A DNA stretch of 6,837 nucleotides, from NCBI GenBank assembly GCA_027310325.1, contig DAIDBB010000287.1, positions 1-6,837 of the forward strand, in the 5' to 3' direction. Source of the stretch: a bacterium. GTDB taxonomy: Bacteria; Desulfobacterota; GWC2-55-46. This document shows, piece after piece, positions 5,570-6,837 of the stretch. Below the pieces are notes generated by a model. It ran no database searches and was not told the origin of the DNA. It saw only the letters and a list, made by a program, of their open reading frames with translations. The stretch's first letter is position 1, and each line of letters opens with the position of its first letter. The position numbers and the translations under genes are program-made.

Positions 5570-6837
5570 ATGCAGAAAAAAGACAGCGGCGCGTCTAAAG
5601 GCACGGAGGGAAAGGCCTGGTATAAGGCGGTTGGCTCAAAGCTCTGGTATTTCTTCAATTCCCTCAGATTAACTCTGTTCGTACTGATAACGCTCGCGAT
5701 AGTTTCCATCTTCGGCACTGTCATCGAGCAGAATCTGGAACCAGCGGAGTATTTAGCAAGGTACGGCGAAAAGTGGACCAGGGTGATCCTGTATCTCCAC
5801 TTGAACGATCTCTTCCACTCTTTCCTGTTCCAGGCGCTTCTCGCTTCCCTTGCCCTCAATATCATCGTCTGCACCTTTGAGAGGTTCCCGCCGAAATGGA
5901 AAGCGCTTTTAAACCACAAATCCGAAAAGTTTGATCCGAAGTTCGTTGACAGGTTTTCAAACAGCGAGACCGTCACACTTAACGCGGGCGTTGCGGCAGT
6001 TAAAGATAGGGTCTTAAAGGCATTCGGGCAGAAGAAGTTCAAGACCATGACGTCCGGCTCAGGAAACGAGCACCTTGTATACGCATGGAAAGGCATTATC
6101 GGCCGCTTCGGTTCGGACCTGACGCACGTAAGCCTCCTACTTATACTTCTCGGGGCCATCGTAGGAAGCGTTGCCGGTTATAAGGACTACAGGGCCGTCT
6201 ATGTGGGCGGCACCATGAATATCCCGAAGGCGGATTTCAAGCTCCGTCTCGACAGGTTCTGGATAGATTATTATGAAAGCGGCCAGATAAGGCAGTATAA
6301 CAGCCTTCTTACTATTATAGAGAACGGAAAGGAAGTAGCTCAGAAGCAGATCTGGGTAAATGAGCCGCTCTACTACAAAGGCATCCGCTTCTACCAGAGC
6401 AGCTACGGCACCGCCTGGAACAAGGTCGATGAGGCCGGTATCGCCATTAAAAAGAAGAGCGAGAAGGACCCGCAGGCCCCTGTAGCCGTCAAGTGGGAAG
6501 AGCGCGTGAAGATGCCCAATAGCCCTTATTCGGTCAAGCTCGTAGGGTACACCGCCGATTTCGCTTATGATGAAGGCACCGGCACGGTTTATTCAAAATC
6601 ACCTGACGCGAATAATCCGGCCGTAAATCTTCAGGTCTATGAAGGCGACAAGCTGGTCTCCACACCGTGGGTTTTCCTCAAATACCCCGGCATCTTCCCG
6701 GCGATACCCCATTCCGACGTGGACCTGGTTTTAGAGGGCTACCACGGCGTGATGTATTCGGGGATATCCATAAACAGGGACCCTGGCACAAACATAGTCT
6801 GGGCTGGGGCCATCGTGATGGGAATAGGCTTCATCCT
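5570..6837 (+). CDS. resB: Cytochrome c biogenesis protein ResB (Ccs1), 3'-truncated by window edge
   Basis: Membrane component of System II, which with CcsA/ResC brings haem across the membrane and joins it to CxxCH motifs of apocytochromes c. The frame is open from ATG 5570 to the last base, giving 422 residues with the end missing. Seen: a soluble basic N-terminus; helix 1 at about 34-52, preceded by the family-like SLRLTLFVLITLA; helix 2 at about 82-103; helix 3 at about 184-204 containing H186 in the THVSLLLILLGA segment, a candidate haem-ligand His; a long outer domain (about 205-405) with the typical QIWVNEPLYYKGIRFYQSSYG; and the start of a last helix from about 408. That is the four-helix, large-loop plan of ResB. 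A weak GAGAGAAG (5550-5557) precedes the start. ccsA is expected just beyond the right edge. It would serve the cytochrome at 2862. Confidence 0.93.
   Translation, partial: MQKKDSGASKGTEGKAWYKAVGSKLWYFFNSLRLTLFVLITLAIVSIFGTVIEQNLEPAEYLARYGEKWTRVILYLHLNDLFHSFLFQALLASLALNIIVCTFERFPPKWKALLNHKSEKFDPKFVDRFSNSETVTLNAGVAAVKDRVLKAFGQKKFKTMTSGSGNEHLVYAWKGIIGRFGSDLTHVSLLLILLGAIVGSVAGYKDYRAVYVGGTMNIPKADFKLRLDRFWIDYYESGQIRQYNSLLTIIENGKEVAQKQIWVNEPLYYKGIRFYQSSYGTAWNKVDEAGIAIKKKSEKDPQAPVAVKWEERVKMPNSPYSVKLVGYTADFAYDEGTGTVYSKSPDANNPAVNLQVYEGDKLVSTPWVFLKYPGIFPAIPHSDVDLVLEGYHGVMYSGISINRDPGTNIVWAGAIVMGIGFI

Noticed and set aside
5536..6159. Minus-strand open frame of 207 codons
   Set aside because: It lies antisense to the clear ResB gene and its product has no recognisable features; it is a shadow.

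Overview
The window is a piece of a bacterial chromosome of moderate GC content with frequent ATA (Ile) and AGG (Arg) codons. It has exported c-type cytochrome, a System II cytochrome c maturation gene, a small Fe-S protein and a gene that needs selenocysteine to be read through. Together these suggest an anaerobic or facultative Gram-negative bacterium, perhaps of the Nitrospirota/Desulfobacterota type. The taxonomic guess is inference only; no rRNA or marker gene is present.

Layout. (1) Positions 2-1927 (+) hold the C-terminal 641 residues of a phosphoketolase, cut by the left edge. (2) Positions 1939-2433 (-), convergent with it, hold a small membrane protein resembling the DUF457/YdjM-type metal-dependent hydrolases. 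(3) Positions 2434-2590 are a divergent promoter region. (4) Positions 2591-2799 (+) hold a YHS-domain gene whose two halves lie in different frames. (5) Positions 2862-3242 (+) hold a secreted monohaem cytochrome c. (6) Positions 3266-4066 (+) hold a GrdB/PrdB-family selenoprotein. Its in-frame TGA (3773-3775) is followed at once by a strong SECIS-like hairpin (3779-3810), so a naive gene caller would split it into two genes. (7) Positions 4144-4443 (+) hold a short membrane-anchored protein with an RnfB-type four-cysteine Fe-S domain. (8) From 4553 to the right edge (+) lies a likely operon: a CYCXC (PCYCGC) lipoprotein, a membrane-anchored TPR protein, and the start of ResB/Ccs1, which is cut by the right edge.

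How the parts fit. From 2591 onward the theme is metal, haem and thiol/selenol redox chemistry at or outside the membrane: a Cys-type metal-binding YHS domain, an exported cytochrome c, a selenol/thiol (UxxC) protein, an Fe-S anchor protein, a multi-cysteine lipoprotein and haem-attachment machinery. Carbon metabolism (phosphoketolase, yielding acetyl phosphate) is on the left and is probably a separate transcription unit. The highlight is the selenoprotein with its recoding element. No GrdA, GrdC or PrdA partner is visible, so its substrate is unknown. The selenocysteine machinery (selA, selB, selC, selD) must lie elsewhere in the genome if the reading is right.
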